NCBI GenBank assembly: GCA_020445145.1
Contig: JAGRHC010000003.1
Coordinates: 67,815-103,959, forward strand
Reading direction: 5' to 3'
Origin: Alphaproteobacteria bacterium
GTDB taxonomy: Bacteria > Pseudomonadota > Alphaproteobacteria > Micavibrionales > Micavibrionaceae
DNA length: 36,145 nucleotides
Made by a program: the position numbers and the translations under genes. The notes beneath the pieces are model-generated. The model searched no databases, was not told where the DNA came from, and saw only the letters and a program-made list of their open reading frames with translations. This document shows, one piece after another, positions 11,876 to 19,703 of the stretch (positions are counted from its first letter, which is position 1; each line of letters opens with the position of its first letter).

Positions 11876-12584
11876 TCCTGCCTCCAAACCAGCCGCACAA
11901 AGCGGAAGCCAGATCCCGTTCGATCTCGGTGCCCGTCATGCTTTTGGCCGTGGCGATTTTCTCGTTGGATCAAGCAATGCCGCAGCCGTCGGCTGGATCG
12001 ACCGCTGGCCCGCATGGCCGGCCCCCATCCTCGTCCTCCAAGGCCCGGCAGCCTGCGGCAAAAGCCATCTTTGCGCCGTCTGGCAGGACACCTCCAAAGC
12101 CATTTTTCTCAAACCGGAATCGCTCGTAAAAGAAGAAGCTATCACCCTCTTTGAATACGGCCCCGCCCTGATCTTGGATGGCCTCGACCCATGGCTGGGG
12201 GACCGCGCCGCAGAAACCACGCTCTTCCATCTCTACAACCTGCTCCGCGAAGAGCAAAGAACAATGCTGATCACACTCCGCATGGCGCCGGCGCACACGG
12301 ATTTCGCCATCGCAGATCTGGCCTCCCGCTTCCGCGCAGCACCCGTCGCCACCATCCAGCCGCCCGACGACATGCTGCTTGGCTCGATCCTGATCAAACT
12401 TTTCTCCGACCGCCAGCTCACCGTCACGCAGGATGTGATTTCCTACCTCCTGCCGCGCATAGAACGCTCTTTCGCCGCCGCCCGCGATATCGTCGCCCTC
12501 GCGGACCAGATGGCGTTGGCGGAAAAACGGGGGATATCAGTCCCCCTCATGCGAAAAGTTTTAAGTGGAATGCAGGAAGAGTAG
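11868..12584 (+). CDS. hdaA: HdaA, regulatory DnaA-like AAA+ protein
   Basis: HdaA works with the DNA-loaded sliding clamp to stimulate ATP hydrolysis by DnaA after initiation (RIDA), preventing re-initiation. The protein is 238 residues, the usual length for this DnaA-domain-III homologue without a DNA-binding domain IV. A clamp-binding-like motif QIPFDL lies at residues 15-20. The Walker A is GPAACGKSHL and the Walker B is ALILDGLD. A later ASRFRAAP segment fits the sensor/arginine-finger region. I chose the ATG at 11868, preceded by AAAGGAAAAGCC and overlapping the permease stop, rather than an upstream in-frame ATG inside the permease gene. The clamp motif close to the N-terminus agrees with that choice. 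Confidence 0.92.
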   Translation: MADPASKPAAQSGSQIPFDLGARHAFGRGDFLVGSSNAAAVGWIDRWPAWPAPILVLQGPAACGKSHLCAVWQDTSKAIFLKPESLVKEEAITLFEYGPALILDGLDPWLGDRAAETTLFHLYNLLREEQRTMLITLRMAPAHTDFAIADLASRFRAAPVATIQPPDDMLLGSILIKLFSDRQLTVTQDVISYLLPRIERSFAAARDIVALADQMALAEKRGISVPLMRKVLSGMQEE

Positions 12585-12727
12585 GGTTCAGACTCACAGC
12601 TCTTATAAAGTCAGCGAAAACAATGGTTTTCGAGAACCGGAACGGAATATACACTAAAGTATTTGAGTACCGGAAGCGCAGAAAACCATTGTTTGCAGGT
12701 CTTTAGAAAAGCTCTGAGTTTGGACCC
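12584..12727. repeat. Long imperfect palindrome (about 69-bp arms) between convergent genes
   Basis: The arms 12584-12652 and 12659-12727 are imperfect reverse complements around the 6-base loop ACTAAA. The outer ends GGGTTCAGACTC / GAGTTTGGACCC match closely. The middle CAATGGTTTTC / GAAAACCATTG is a perfect 11-bp match, and the inner ATAC / GTAT closes the loop. The element fills nearly the whole gap between hdaA and the sixA-like gene, which converge. It could act as a bidirectional terminator, and its size and structure also fit a mobile palindromic intergenic element. It encodes no credible protein. Confidence 0.8.
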
Positions 12728-12736
12728 TGGCAGGAT

Positions 12737-13273
12737 TTATGTCCAGCGCGTCGGCCCCGCAGGCGCATTATAATCAAGAGGGTCCAGAAGGTCCGTAAGC
12801 TCATTCTCCCCCGGCTGTATCTCCGCCCAGCGCTCACAAGCACAGGATAAAACGCTAAGGGTCCCTGCATTATATCCTTCGATAAGCTTGCGGATCATCG
12901 CCGGTTTACCGCGCCCCGCCAGCATGCCGGCCAGAGCATGGATGCCCGGAATGTGCGCAAGAACCAAGACCTGATCCGCATCATCAGGAATTTTCTGGAT
13001 CTCTGCCAGAAGATCACCTGTCACGCCGTTATACAAAACATCCGGATAGAAAATACGTTTGATATGTTTCTTCCCGCCAATGGCCTCAAGCGTTTCAACG
13101 GTGCGCAGGGCAGGGGAACAGAGCGCATAATCCGGAATATAGCCCTTGGCGGCCATAATCTTACCCAAAGCACGGCAATCTTCCTTGCCTTTCGGTGCCA
13201 GAGGCCTTTCACGGTCTCCGCCCGCCGCCGCAGATAAGGCTGTCCCATGCCTTAAGAGGTAAAGAGTCTTCAT
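12737..13273 (-). CDS. SixA-like histidine phosphatase
   Basis: A 178-residue member of the histidine phosphatase superfamily. It opens MKTLYLLRHG, giving the RHG motif (residues 8-10) that carries the phosphate-accepting His. ALCSPALRTVETL supplies the second conserved Arg, and LVLAHIPGIHAL the later catalytic His. SixA in E. coli dephosphorylates the phosphohistidine of PTS protein NPr, but the substrate here is not shown by the sequence. The gene follows rnd by 26 bases on the same strand. There is no Shine-Dalgarno sequence. A TATAAT (minus strand, 13278-13283) ends four bases before the ATG, so the transcript may be leaderless. Confidence 0.88.
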   Translation of the reverse strand: MKTLYLLRHGTALSAAAGGDRERPLAPKGKEDCRALGKIMAAKGYIPDYALCSPALRTVETLEAIGGKKHIKRIFYPDVLYNGVTGDLLAEIQKIPDDADQVLVLAHIPGIHALAGMLAGRGKPAMIRKLIEGYNAGTLSVLSCACERWAEIQPGENELTDLLDPLDYNAPAGPTRWT

Positions 13274-13277
13274 AACT

Positions 13278-13308
13278 ATTATAGTCCCTGATCTTGATTT
13301 CAGGGCAA
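13278..13308 (-). promoter_or_regulatory. Candidate promoter of the sixA-like gene, near-leaderless
   Basis: On the minus strand, TTGCCC (13303-13308, overlapping the rnd stop codon) is 19 bases from TATAAT (13278-13283). The TATAAT ends four bases before the ATG. The -10 match is perfect and the spacer is longer than ideal. The call is a motif match only. Confidence 0.4.
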
Positions 13309-14463
13309 ATCCTGAACCCTGTATTTCATGATTTTATCGCCCTTTAATCCTATCGCCAGTTTCCCGTTTTTCAAGTCCAGCGCATCCTGCCCGAAAATCT
13401 CGCGCCGCCAGCCTTTAAGCGCGGGAACATCGGCCGCATCACTGAGCGCAATTTTCTCAAGGTCATCCTGCGAGGCAATCAGCTTCGGAGCAACTTCGTG
13501 CTCGGCGCTCTGAACCTTCAAAAGCATCTTCAAAATATCCGCACAAGCCTGAAGCTGCGGCGGCAAGGCCTCCTTACGTTCAGGCTTCGGCCAATCTTCC
13601 CGCGGAGACGATAGCGCTGTCTTGATGCGCTCCAATAAAATTTTACCCGTTCGCCCATTTGCCATATCCGCGGAAACTCCACGAATTTTCTTAAGCGCTT
13701 CCACAGACTTCGGAGCCTGCGCCGCCATATCAGCCAGCGTTTCATCGCGCATAGCCCAGTTCTTCGGAATATTACGCTCCTGCGCCTGTTCCTCTCGCCA
13801 CGCTGCAATTTCGCGCAACACAGCAAGGCTCTGAGGTTTGGGCGAGCGAATCTTAACCCGTCGCCACGCGCCGTAAGGATCATTCTCGTAAGTCTTGGGA
13901 TCAGCCAGAACCTCTTCTTCCTGCATCACCCATCCGCGCCGCCCGCGTGCATCGAGCGCCTCGGCAAGATGAAGATAGATATCACACAAATGCGTCACAT
14001 CGCCGAGCGCATATTTAATCTGCCGCTCGCTCAAAGGACGATGCGACCAGTCGGTAAACTGCGCGCTTTTATCAATGCTCTGGCCCGTAATAGTTCGCAC
14101 AAGATTCTCATAACCGACAGAATCGCCAAACCCGCAAACCATCGCCGCAATCTGCGTGTCAAAAAACGGCGAAACGACTTTGCCGGTCAGGTTGTAAAAA
14201 ATCTCCAGATCCTGCCGCCCGGCGTGGAAAACTTTCAAAACCTTCGGGTTTTCAAGCAAATCATACAAAGGAGATAAATCCATCCCATCGGCCAGCGGAT
14301 CAATCGCCACCGCATTCTTTTCCGGATCGCTGATCTGGATCAGGCAAAGCTTCGGATAATAAGTCTTCTCCCGCAGGAACTCTGTATCAATCGTAATAAA
14401 AGGCTTCTTGGAAAGCGTCTTGACCAATGCGGAAAGGTCTTTGGTGGATGTCAGTGTATCCAT
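13300..14463 (-). CDS. rnd: Ribonuclease D
   Basis: RNase D is a 3'-5' exoribonuclease that trims tRNA precursors and other structured RNAs. The 387-residue protein carries the DEDDy exonuclease site: DTEFLRE (Asp26, Glu28), HAGRQD (Asp85) and YALGDVTHL (Tyr151, Asp155). An HRDC domain follows at about 205-285. Family length is normal. It lies upstream of the sixA-like gene on the same strand with a short gap. No strong ribosome binding site precedes the ATG. Confidence 0.96.
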   Translation of the reverse strand: MDTLTSTKDLSALVKTLSKKPFITIDTEFLREKTYYPKLCLIQISDPEKNAVAIDPLADGMDLSPLYDLLENPKVLKVFHAGRQDLEIFYNLTGKVVSPFFDTQIAAMVCGFGDSVGYENLVRTITGQSIDKSAQFTDWSHRPLSERQIKYALGDVTHLCDIYLHLAEALDARGRRGWVMQEEEVLADPKTYENDPYGAWRRVKIRSPKPQSLAVLREIAAWREEQAQERNIPKNWAMRDETLADMAAQAPKSVEALKKIRGVSADMANGRTGKILLERIKTALSSPREDWPKPERKEALPPQLQACADILKMLLKVQSAEHEVAPKLIASQDDLEKIALSDAADVPALKGWRREIFGQDALDLKNGKLAIGLKGDKIMKYRVQDLP

Positions 14464-14568
14464 GTAATCTTCAAATCCATTTTATAAAAATCAACAGCAT
14501 CATGGCAAAAGCGATAGATAAGGTCCAGCGCTATTGCAACTTAAAGCCAAGGATTCATGGGAAGGAAA

Positions 14569-14931
14569 TCAGGGAGGAGAAAAGTCCGGCTCTGAGGGCG
14601 TTGTACAAGCCTTCAGGGCAGCATCTATATCAAGATAAACGCTCACATTTCCCTCTACGCGCGAACCCTGCTGTTGGCCAATACAGCCAAAAGGCACCTC
14701 TGTTTCTCTCCCAAAAGTCATGGGCAAGGGAAAGCTGAATGGATGACCATCTATCCGCTCTATATACGGATATCCATCCACATATGTTCCGGGTTTCAAG
14801 GAGTTTTTATGGGCATTTCCTATGAATAGAAGACGACGACCTCCCGGACCGATCGTAACGCGAGAGCTATCGCTTACGGTTACAATTTCTTCTAAAAAAC
14901 CTCGTGCAGCAGGATTAAAGCATAGAGACAT
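14569..14931 (-). CDS. Hypothetical protein, 120 aa
   Basis: I do not recognise this protein. The frame is preceded by ACGGAG seven to eight bases before the ATG, which supports translation. The sequence looks like a small soluble beta-rich domain (RVTIGPGGRRLLFIGNA, then GYPYIERIDGHPFSFPLP), with a Pro/Ser-rich tail and no signal peptide or membrane helix. It lies upstream of rnd on the same strand, 105 bases away, and is divergent from aspS. No other frame in the segment looks better. Confidence 0.6.
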   Translation of the reverse strand: MSLCFNPAARGFLEEIVTVSDSSRVTIGPGGRRLLFIGNAHKNSLKPGTYVDGYPYIERIDGHPFSFPLPMTFGRETEVPFGCIGQQQGSRVEGNVSVYLDIDAALKACTTPSEPDFSPP

Positions 14932-14997
14932 AATGTTACTCCGTCAAAGCAGGGTCCAGATGACATAATTAAGGGTTGAGTGTCAACAAAAAAGGCA

Positions 14998-15026
14998 TTG
15001 CGTCACAACCATCTTGTGTTTATAAG
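14998..15026 (+). promoter_or_regulatory. Candidate aspS promoter placing +1 at or next to the start codon
   Basis: TTGCGT (14998-15003) and TATAAG (15021-15026) are separated by exactly 17 bases. Transcription from this pair would begin around 15033, one or two bases before the aspS ATG at 15035. The bases before the ATG (ATTGGCCC) contain no Shine-Dalgarno sequence, so a leaderless mRNA is the simplest reading. Confidence 0.5.
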
Positions 15027-15034
15027 ATTGGCCC

Positions 15035-16849
15035 ATGCACGCTTATCGGACACACACCTGCGGTGAATTGCGCAAAAATCATGAAGGACAGGACGTCAGG
15101 CTGTCCGGCTGGATATCCCGCATCCGTGACCACGGTGGTGTCCTCTTCATCGATTTGCGTGACCGTTACGGCGTAACACAGTGCGTGGTCGAGGAAAACT
15201 CCCCTCTGCTGGCTTCGGTCGAAAAATGGCGTAACGAGTCGGTCATCACCATTGATGGCAAAGTCATGGCCAGAACTGCTGAAACCGTAAACGCAAAGAT
15301 GCCGACCGGCGAAATTGAAATCACGATTGGTAAGGCAACACTGCAATCCGCCGCAGACGTGATTCCGTTCCAGGTCGCCGAAGACGACGGAGCAGGGGAA
15401 GACATCCGCCTACGCTACCGCTACCTCGACCTGCGCCGCGAGAAAATGCAAAAGAACATCACCCTGCGCAACGGCGTCATCCGCACGCTGCGTGAAAGCA
15501 TGTACGCGCAAGGCTTTCAGGAATTCCAGACCCCGATCCTGACAGCATCCAGCCCGGAAGGTGCGCGCGATTACCTCGTGCCCTCGCGCCTGCATCCCGG
15601 CAAATTCTACGCGCTCCCACAAGCGCCGCAACAATTCAAGCAGCTCCTCATGGTTTCCGGATTCGACAGATACTTCCAGATCGCACCATGCTTCCGCGAC
15701 GAAGATGGCCGCGCCGACCGTCTGGCTGAATTCTACCAGCTCGACATGGAAATGAGCTTTGTCACACAGGAAGACATCTTCGCCACGATGGAACCTGTCA
15801 TTCGTAGCCTGTTTGAAAAATTCAATGACTTCACCGGCCAAAGCCACAAGGTTGAATGGCTCCCGCACCTGCGTTACGACGACGCAATGCTCAAATACGG
15901 CTCCGACAAACCTGACCTGCGCAACCCGCTTGAAATCTGCGATGTCACCGAAGTCTTCGCCCGCGACGATGTTGAGTTCAAAGCCTTCAAGGGAACCATC
16001 GAAAAAGGCGGCGTCGTCCGCGCCATCCGCGCACCAAAAGTTGCTGACCAGCCGCGTAGTTTTTTTGACAAGCTCAACGCTTGGGCGCAAGGTGAAGGCG
16101 CGCCGGGACTTGGATACATCCTCTTTGAAGCCGGCGAAGGCAAAGGTCCGATCGCCAAATTCGTCCCCGAAGCCGCGCAAGGAAAACTCAAAGAAATCGC
16201 AGGTCTCGAAGACGGCGATGCAATCTTCTTCATCTGCAACCGCGAAGCTCAGGCCGCCAAATTTGCAGGCGCAGCGCGCGACGCAATCTGTAATGCTCTG
16301 CCCGAAGGCCACAGTGTAAGCCGTGAGAAAGGTGTCTTTAAATTCTGCTGGATCGTCGACTTCCCGATGTACGAGTTTGACGAGAAGGCGCAGAAAATCG
16401 ACTTCTCCCACAACCCGTTCTCAATGCCCCAGGGCGGAATGGATGACCTTGAAAACAAGGACCCGCAAGAGATTTACGCTTATCAGTACGACTGCGTGTG
16501 CAACGGCTTCGAGCTATGCTCCGGCGCAATCCGGAACCACAAGCCTGAAATCATGGAAAAAGCCTTCGCGCTCGCAGGCTACAGCAAAGATGTCCTCGAA
16601 GCCAAATTCGGCGGCATGCTCAGCGCCTTCAACTTCGGCGCTCCGCCGCACGGAGGCTGCGCATTCGGGATCGACCGCATGGTGATGCTACTCGCCGACG
16701 AGCCGAACCTGCGCGAGGTTTACGCCTTCGTCATGAACGGTCAATACGAAGACCAGATGATGAGCGCACCAAGCGACATCAGCGAAGAGCAACTCCGCGA
16801 CCTCCACATCCGCCTGAACCTTCCTAAAGCCAAGGTCGAAGCAGCGTAG
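15035..16849 (+). CDS. aspS: Aspartyl-tRNA synthetase, probably non-discriminating (Asp/Asn)
   Basis: AspRS attaches aspartate to tRNA-Asp. The 604-residue bacterial-type enzyme has an N-terminal OB-fold anticodon domain (about 1-105) and class II motifs 1-3 (motif 2 around [10 protein letters not shown], motif 3 GIDRMVMLL). The bacterial GAD insertion lies between them. In the OB fold the sequence reads RDHGG with His33, where E. coli, a discriminating enzyme, has RDLG. A His here marks enzymes that also charge tRNA-Asn with Asp for later amidation by GatCAB, so the organism may lack AsnRS. gatCAB is not in the window, so this remains an inference. The start has no ribosome binding site; see the promoter entry. 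Confidence 0.95.
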   Translation: MHAYRTHTCGELRKNHEGQDVRLSGWISRIRDHGGVLFIDLRDRYGVTQCVVEENSPLLASVEKWRNESVITIDGKVMARTAETVNAKMPTGEIEITIGKATLQSAADVIPFQVAEDDGAGEDIRLRYRYLDLRREKMQKNITLRNGVIRTLRESMYAQGFQEFQTPILTASSPEGARDYLVPSRLHPGKFYALPQAPQQFKQLLMVSGFDRYFQIAPCFRDEDGRADRLAEFYQLDMEMSFVTQEDIFATMEPVIRSLFEKFNDFTGQSHKVEWLPHLRYDDAMLKYGSDKPDLRNPLEICDVTEVFARDDVEFKAFKGTIEKGGVVRAIRAPKVADQPRSFFDKLNAWAQGEGAPGLGYILFEAGEGKGPIAKFVPEAAQGKLKEIAGLEDGDAIFFICNREAQAAKFAGAARDAICNALPEGHSVSREKGVFKFCWIVDFPMYEFDEKAQKIDFSHNPFSMPQGGMDDLENKDPQEIYAYQYDCVCNGFELCSGAIRNHKPEIMEKAFALAGYSKDVLEAKFGGMLSAFNFGAPPHGGCAFGIDRMVMLLADEPNLREVYAFVMNGQYEDQMMSAPSDISEEQLRDLHIRLNLPKAKVEAA

Positions 16850-17002
16850 GAAATTACCAGTTACCTGATTGATATATAAAGGCGATTTAAGTTACTCAGT
16901 TTGTTTGGCTTTTTTGAGGGAAGGGGGCCCATTTCCTGACGAATTAGGCCGAACGACACGCTCGATCTTAGGAAATTATTCACAAAAAGTCAAGGGTTTA
17001 CC

Positions 17003-17491
17003 CTATTTGAACGCTGCGATCCCTTTTTCCAGCGCTGCGCATTGCGGGTTCTGACTCAGGCACAATACTCCGGCGATAAAAAGCTGAAAATGCGTTGGGT
17101 CGGGGCGAATACCTGTATTCTGGGCAATCTCGCCCATCGTATTGGCGCATTCCGTCATCGCGCTGGTCATCGCATAAGCCGGAACCTCTTGCTCCCGCGC
17201 AGCCGTCGAGGCAGCGCAATGCTGAAGTAGCTCATCCGCCGCAGGCTTATGATCGCCATTTTGGAGGGCTTCCGCATAGTTCGAAGCCATAATCAGATTG
17301 GATTCCCCCATAGCTTTGAGACAATCCGGCGTTTGCCAGCGACTAGGCAGGCAGGATTTCTGGATACTGATGATCTGGGAAGAAACCGCTTGCGGCACGC
17401 CCCCCTGCTGCGCGGCGGTTTGTGCATGCACCGGTATCGATGTCACAAAAAAGCAAAAGCAAAGAAAAAGGAAGGAAAAGACGTGCTGCAT
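17003..17491 (-). CDS. Secreted hypothetical protein with six cysteines
   Basis: A 162-residue protein of unknown function. The N-terminus is a clear signal peptide (hydrophobic run FSFLFLCFCFFVTSIPV, likely cleavage after HAQ near residue 24). The mature part holds six cysteines spread through helical sequence (SCLP, DCLK, HCAA, ECAN, LCLS, QCAA), which would allow three disulfides in the periplasm. The start is the ATG at 17491, because GAGAGG lies 8 bases upstream; the TTG just before it is less well placed. It converges with aspS, and the region 16850-17002 between them shows nothing I can assign. Confidence 0.7.
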   Translation of the reverse strand: MQHVFSFLFLCFCFFVTSIPVHAQTAAQQGGVPQAVSSQIISIQKSCLPSRWQTPDCLKAMGESNLIMASNYAEALQNGDHKPAADELLQHCAASTAAREQEVPAYAMTSAMTECANTMGEIAQNTGIRPDPTHFQLFIAGVLCLSQNPQCAALEKGIAAFK

Positions 17492-17555
17492 CAAAAAAAC
17501 CTCTCATTCATACCCTCAGAGTAGCCTGTTTATAGAGAGACTGTCAAAGTCTAAT

Positions 17556-17659
17556 CCGGGAAGGAGGAAGCCCGGAAACGCAGAGCTCTATCTTGCGAAT
17601 CCGGGCTAGGGAAGTGCCCGCCGGCGGGTCAGGGTCAGGGAGTGGGGGAGCCGGCAGGC
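17556..17659. repeat. GC-rich double-hairpin intergenic element (REP-like or structured RNA)
   Basis: Two strong hairpins lie side by side. The first pairs AGCCCGGA (17569-17576) with TCCGGGCT (17600-17607), with CGCA/TGCG stacked inside across a symmetric AA/AA loop. The second pairs GCCCGCCGGC (17616-17625) with GCCGGCAGGC (17650-17659), with a G-rich loop on the plus strand. The second stem has a G-T wobble on the minus strand and a C-A mismatch on the plus strand, so minus-strand RNA folds better. It lies between the GGDEF gene and the secreted-protein gene. No T-run follows, so it is not a classic terminator. It may be a REP-type repeat or a small RNA. Confidence 0.6.
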
Positions 17660-17698
17660 GTGAAAAACAAGCTCTCTGAAACCTTATAAATTTATCAT

Positions 17699-18382
17699 TT
17701 AATGCGCTGTGCCAACCTCCTTGCGTTGACGAAGGCGCTTATTCTCGTACAGGGACCGGTCGGCAGCCTCGAGAATATTCTCGATTTTCTCGCCCGGACC
17801 GTAATCCTTAAGGCCAAAACTACCCTTGATGTAAATCTCGATGCCATCCCACAGGATCGAAAGCGTGTTAAAGCGCATCGCCATATCTTCGGCCCGGCGA
17901 CGTGCTTTTTGAGAGTTAGCCTGAGGAAACAGAAGCACAAACTCATCGCCGCCAAGCCGCGCGGCGACATCCATGTGGCGTATTTCTTTTTGAAGGAAAA
18001 AGCCAACTTCACGCAAAACCGCATCACCGGCCAGATGGCCGTATGTATCATTGATAGCCTTGAAATGGTCCAGATCTATCATAATCAAAAGCCCGCCTTC
18101 GCCGTTGCCGCGATTGGTCCGGTCAACCTCACGTTCAAGCGCCTCAAAAAAGCCCCGGCGATTGGAAAGGTTTGTCAATTCATCCGTCGTCAGCAGTCCC
18201 TCAAGTTCGGCAATCCTCTGATCGCGCACAGCAATCTGCTGTTCGGCCTGACCAATCATTGTGTGCGCAGCGCGCAAAAGATCAATCACATCGGCATGAC
18301 CAACGATCTGCGCTTCGTAGCTTTTGCCTTTAAAGAGGCTTTCCGCTGTTTGGTATTGTTCCTGTACGAGACTTGTTTCCAT
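17699..18382 (-). CDS. Diguanylate cyclase (GGDEF domain protein)
   Basis: A 227-residue cytoplasmic protein. An N-terminal helical/coiled-coil segment (about 25-62) leads into a GGDEF domain (about 63-220). The active-site loop is an intact GGDEF (144-148), and the inhibitory I-site RxxD (Arg135-Asp138) lies exactly five residues upstream. It should therefore make c-di-GMP from two GTP and be product-inhibited. There is no receiver, PAS or membrane domain, so any signal must come through the helical N-terminus. GGGAGAG precedes the ATG as a strong ribosome binding site. Confidence 0.93.
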   Translation of the reverse strand: METSLVQEQYQTAESLFKGKSYEAQIVGHADVIDLLRAAHTMIGQAEQQIAVRDQRIAELEGLLTTDELTNLSNRRGFFEALEREVDRTNRGNGEGGLLIMIDLDHFKAINDTYGHLAGDAVLREVGFFLQKEIRHMDVAARLGGDEFVLLFPQANSQKARRRAEDMAMRFNTLSILWDGIEIYIKGSFGLKDYGPGEKIENILEAADRSLYENKRLRQRKEVGTAH

Positions 18383-18501
18383 TATACTCTCCCTGAAGTG
18401 ACGCTGTTATTCCCGTTATCCTTGAGAGAGAAATATGCGAAGAGCGTGCCAGTTTAAGTCTTCTGTAAAACGCATTATTTTTCATAGCGTTAGGAGGCTT
18501 G

Positions 18502-18588
18502 GTGTCCCGTCTACCCAAAAAGGAAAAAAAGTCCGCTACGCAAAAATTTCCGCGTTACGACGGCATCTTTTTCCGTATACGGGCGTAA
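18502..18588 (+). CDS. Possible small basic peptide, 28 aa
   Basis: In the 280-base gap between the GGDEF gene and eipB, AGGAGG is followed four bases later by GTG and an open frame of 28 codons ending TAA. The peptide is Lys/Arg-rich (SRLPKKEKKSATQKFPRY...). The ribosome binding site is the main evidence. Start spacing is short and the frame is tiny, so it may be chance. The rest of the gap shows only the eipB promoter. Confidence 0.25.
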   Translation: MSRLPKKEKKSATQKFPRYDGIFFRIRA

Positions 18589-18651
18589 TCACAAAGCAAA
18601 AACTTTGCCGGGTATTCGCAAAGGGATGTTTCATATGAGGGATAAATAATT

Positions 18652-18657
18652 TATAAT
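18652..18657 (+). promoter_or_regulatory. Candidate -10 box of eipB giving a leaderless transcript
   Basis: A perfect TATAAT lies six bases before the eipB ATG, so transcription would be expected to start at the A of the start codon. No Shine-Dalgarno sequence is present, and the -35 region (TTTCAT, 18629-18634) is weak. Confidence 0.45.
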
Positions 18658-18663
18658 AGCACG

Positions 18664-19572
18664 ATGATAAAAAGACGTTTTTTCAAGCAGCCTCATATAT
18701 CAATATTTCTGGGCGGAGCAGTTTTTCTGTCCCTGATGTTGCCTGTTCAGGCAATCGCAATCGATAGAGCTTTGGAGCAAGGGCTCAAACCGCATAGGGC
18801 GCTCTACGATATTCAGCTTTCCAAAAACAAAAACGGATCACAGATCGTCAATATCAGCGGACAGATGATGTACGAATGGAAGCCTTCCTGTGATGCATGG
18901 GTTTCAAACCACCGGTTCAACATGGTCTATGAATATGCCGATGGCCCGGCCATGCAAATTTCCAGCGACTTCGTGACTTACGAATCCTTCGATGGAAAAA
19001 CCATTAATTTTACGTCCCAGCGTAAACGGGACGGCCAGCTTTTCGAAGAACTGCGCGGAAGCGCTGAAATGAGTGAAGGCGGGCCGGCATCCGAGGCCGT
19101 CTTTAATCTTCCCAAAGGGCTGACCTTTGATCTGCCCAAGGGAACATTATTCCCCATGGGTCATACGCTATCTGTCCTTGAAAACATCAAAAAAGGAAAA
19201 AAATTTTATTCTGCGACCATCTTCGATGGCGGAGATGAAGACGGTCCGGTCGAAGTCAACAGTTTCATCGGAAAGCCGATCGATCCGGCCAGCGTCATAA
19301 AGACAGACAAAGACATCGATAAATCGCTCCTCGACTCAAAAGCATGGGAAGTTCGCCTTGCCTTTTTCCCGCTTAAAAATTCAGAGTCCACCGCCGACTA
19401 CGAGATATCGCTCGTCTTTCAGGAAAACGGCGTGGTCAGTGATATGAAGATTGATTACGCAGACTTTTCTGTGAACCAGAAACTGGTTGCGCTGGAACCG
19501 CTCGAGGGGGGCTGTAATGCGAAGTCAGACGAAGAAAAAAAAGGCGATAAACCTGACGTGCAGGAACATTAG
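18664..19572 (+). CDS. eipB: EipB-like cell-envelope protein (DUF1849)
   Basis: A 302-residue periplasmic protein with a signal peptide (about 12-32, ending PVQAIA) and a DUF1849/EipB body. It opens LKPHRALYDIQLSKNKNGSQ, followed by SGQMMYEWKPSCDAW and FVTYESFDGKTINF. In Brucella, EipB is a beta-spiral protein needed for envelope integrity. Two cysteines remain after the signal, Cys76 and Cys284, matching the conserved disulfide pair of the family. The Lys/Glu/Asp-rich tail after Cys284 is lineage-specific. The start codon follows a TATAAT by six bases. Confidence 0.88.
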   Translation: MIKRRFFKQPHISIFLGGAVFLSLMLPVQAIAIDRALEQGLKPHRALYDIQLSKNKNGSQIVNISGQMMYEWKPSCDAWVSNHRFNMVYEYADGPAMQISSDFVTYESFDGKTINFTSQRKRDGQLFEELRGSAEMSEGGPASEAVFNLPKGLTFDLPKGTLFPMGHTLSVLENIKKGKKFYSATIFDGGDEDGPVEVNSFIGKPIDPASVIKTDKDIDKSLLDSKAWEVRLAFFPLKNSESTADYEISLVFQENGVVSDMKIDYADFSVNQKLVALEPLEGGCNAKSDEEKKGDKPDVQEH

Positions 19573-19703
19573 TACCGACGCAGAAATGTTTTTTGCCCGA
19601 AAAGCGAAAAAAAAGCATGGTTCTGCAAGATTTTAACGTTTTGGCAACGCCTGCCCTCTAGGATGCTGGGATAGGGTGAAAATGCCGGGAAGACAGTTGA
19701 AAG

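Noticed and set aside
15410..16411. Long open frame antisense to aspS
   Set aside because: It mirrors the codon structure of aspS, has no ribosome binding site or recognisable domain, and aspS is unmistakable.
16850..17002. Gap between aspS and the convergent secreted-protein gene as an RNA gene or terminator
   Set aside because: No convincing hairpin with a T-run and no RNA-like structure is seen.
17556..17659. Signal recognition particle RNA (4.5S) or 6S RNA
   Set aside because: The GGTCAGG-type stretch occurs, but the conserved SRP helix 8 motif and the 6S bubble layout are not recognisable.
18435..18638. 67-codon open frame before eipB
   Set aside because: No start signal and a sequence without any protein-like pattern; the small frame at 18502 is the better, still weak, candidate.
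19630..19660. TTAAC-containing stretch before divK as a CtrA site
   Set aside because: Only one half-site matches; the second half reads CAAC, so the TTAA-N7-TTAA spacing is not met.
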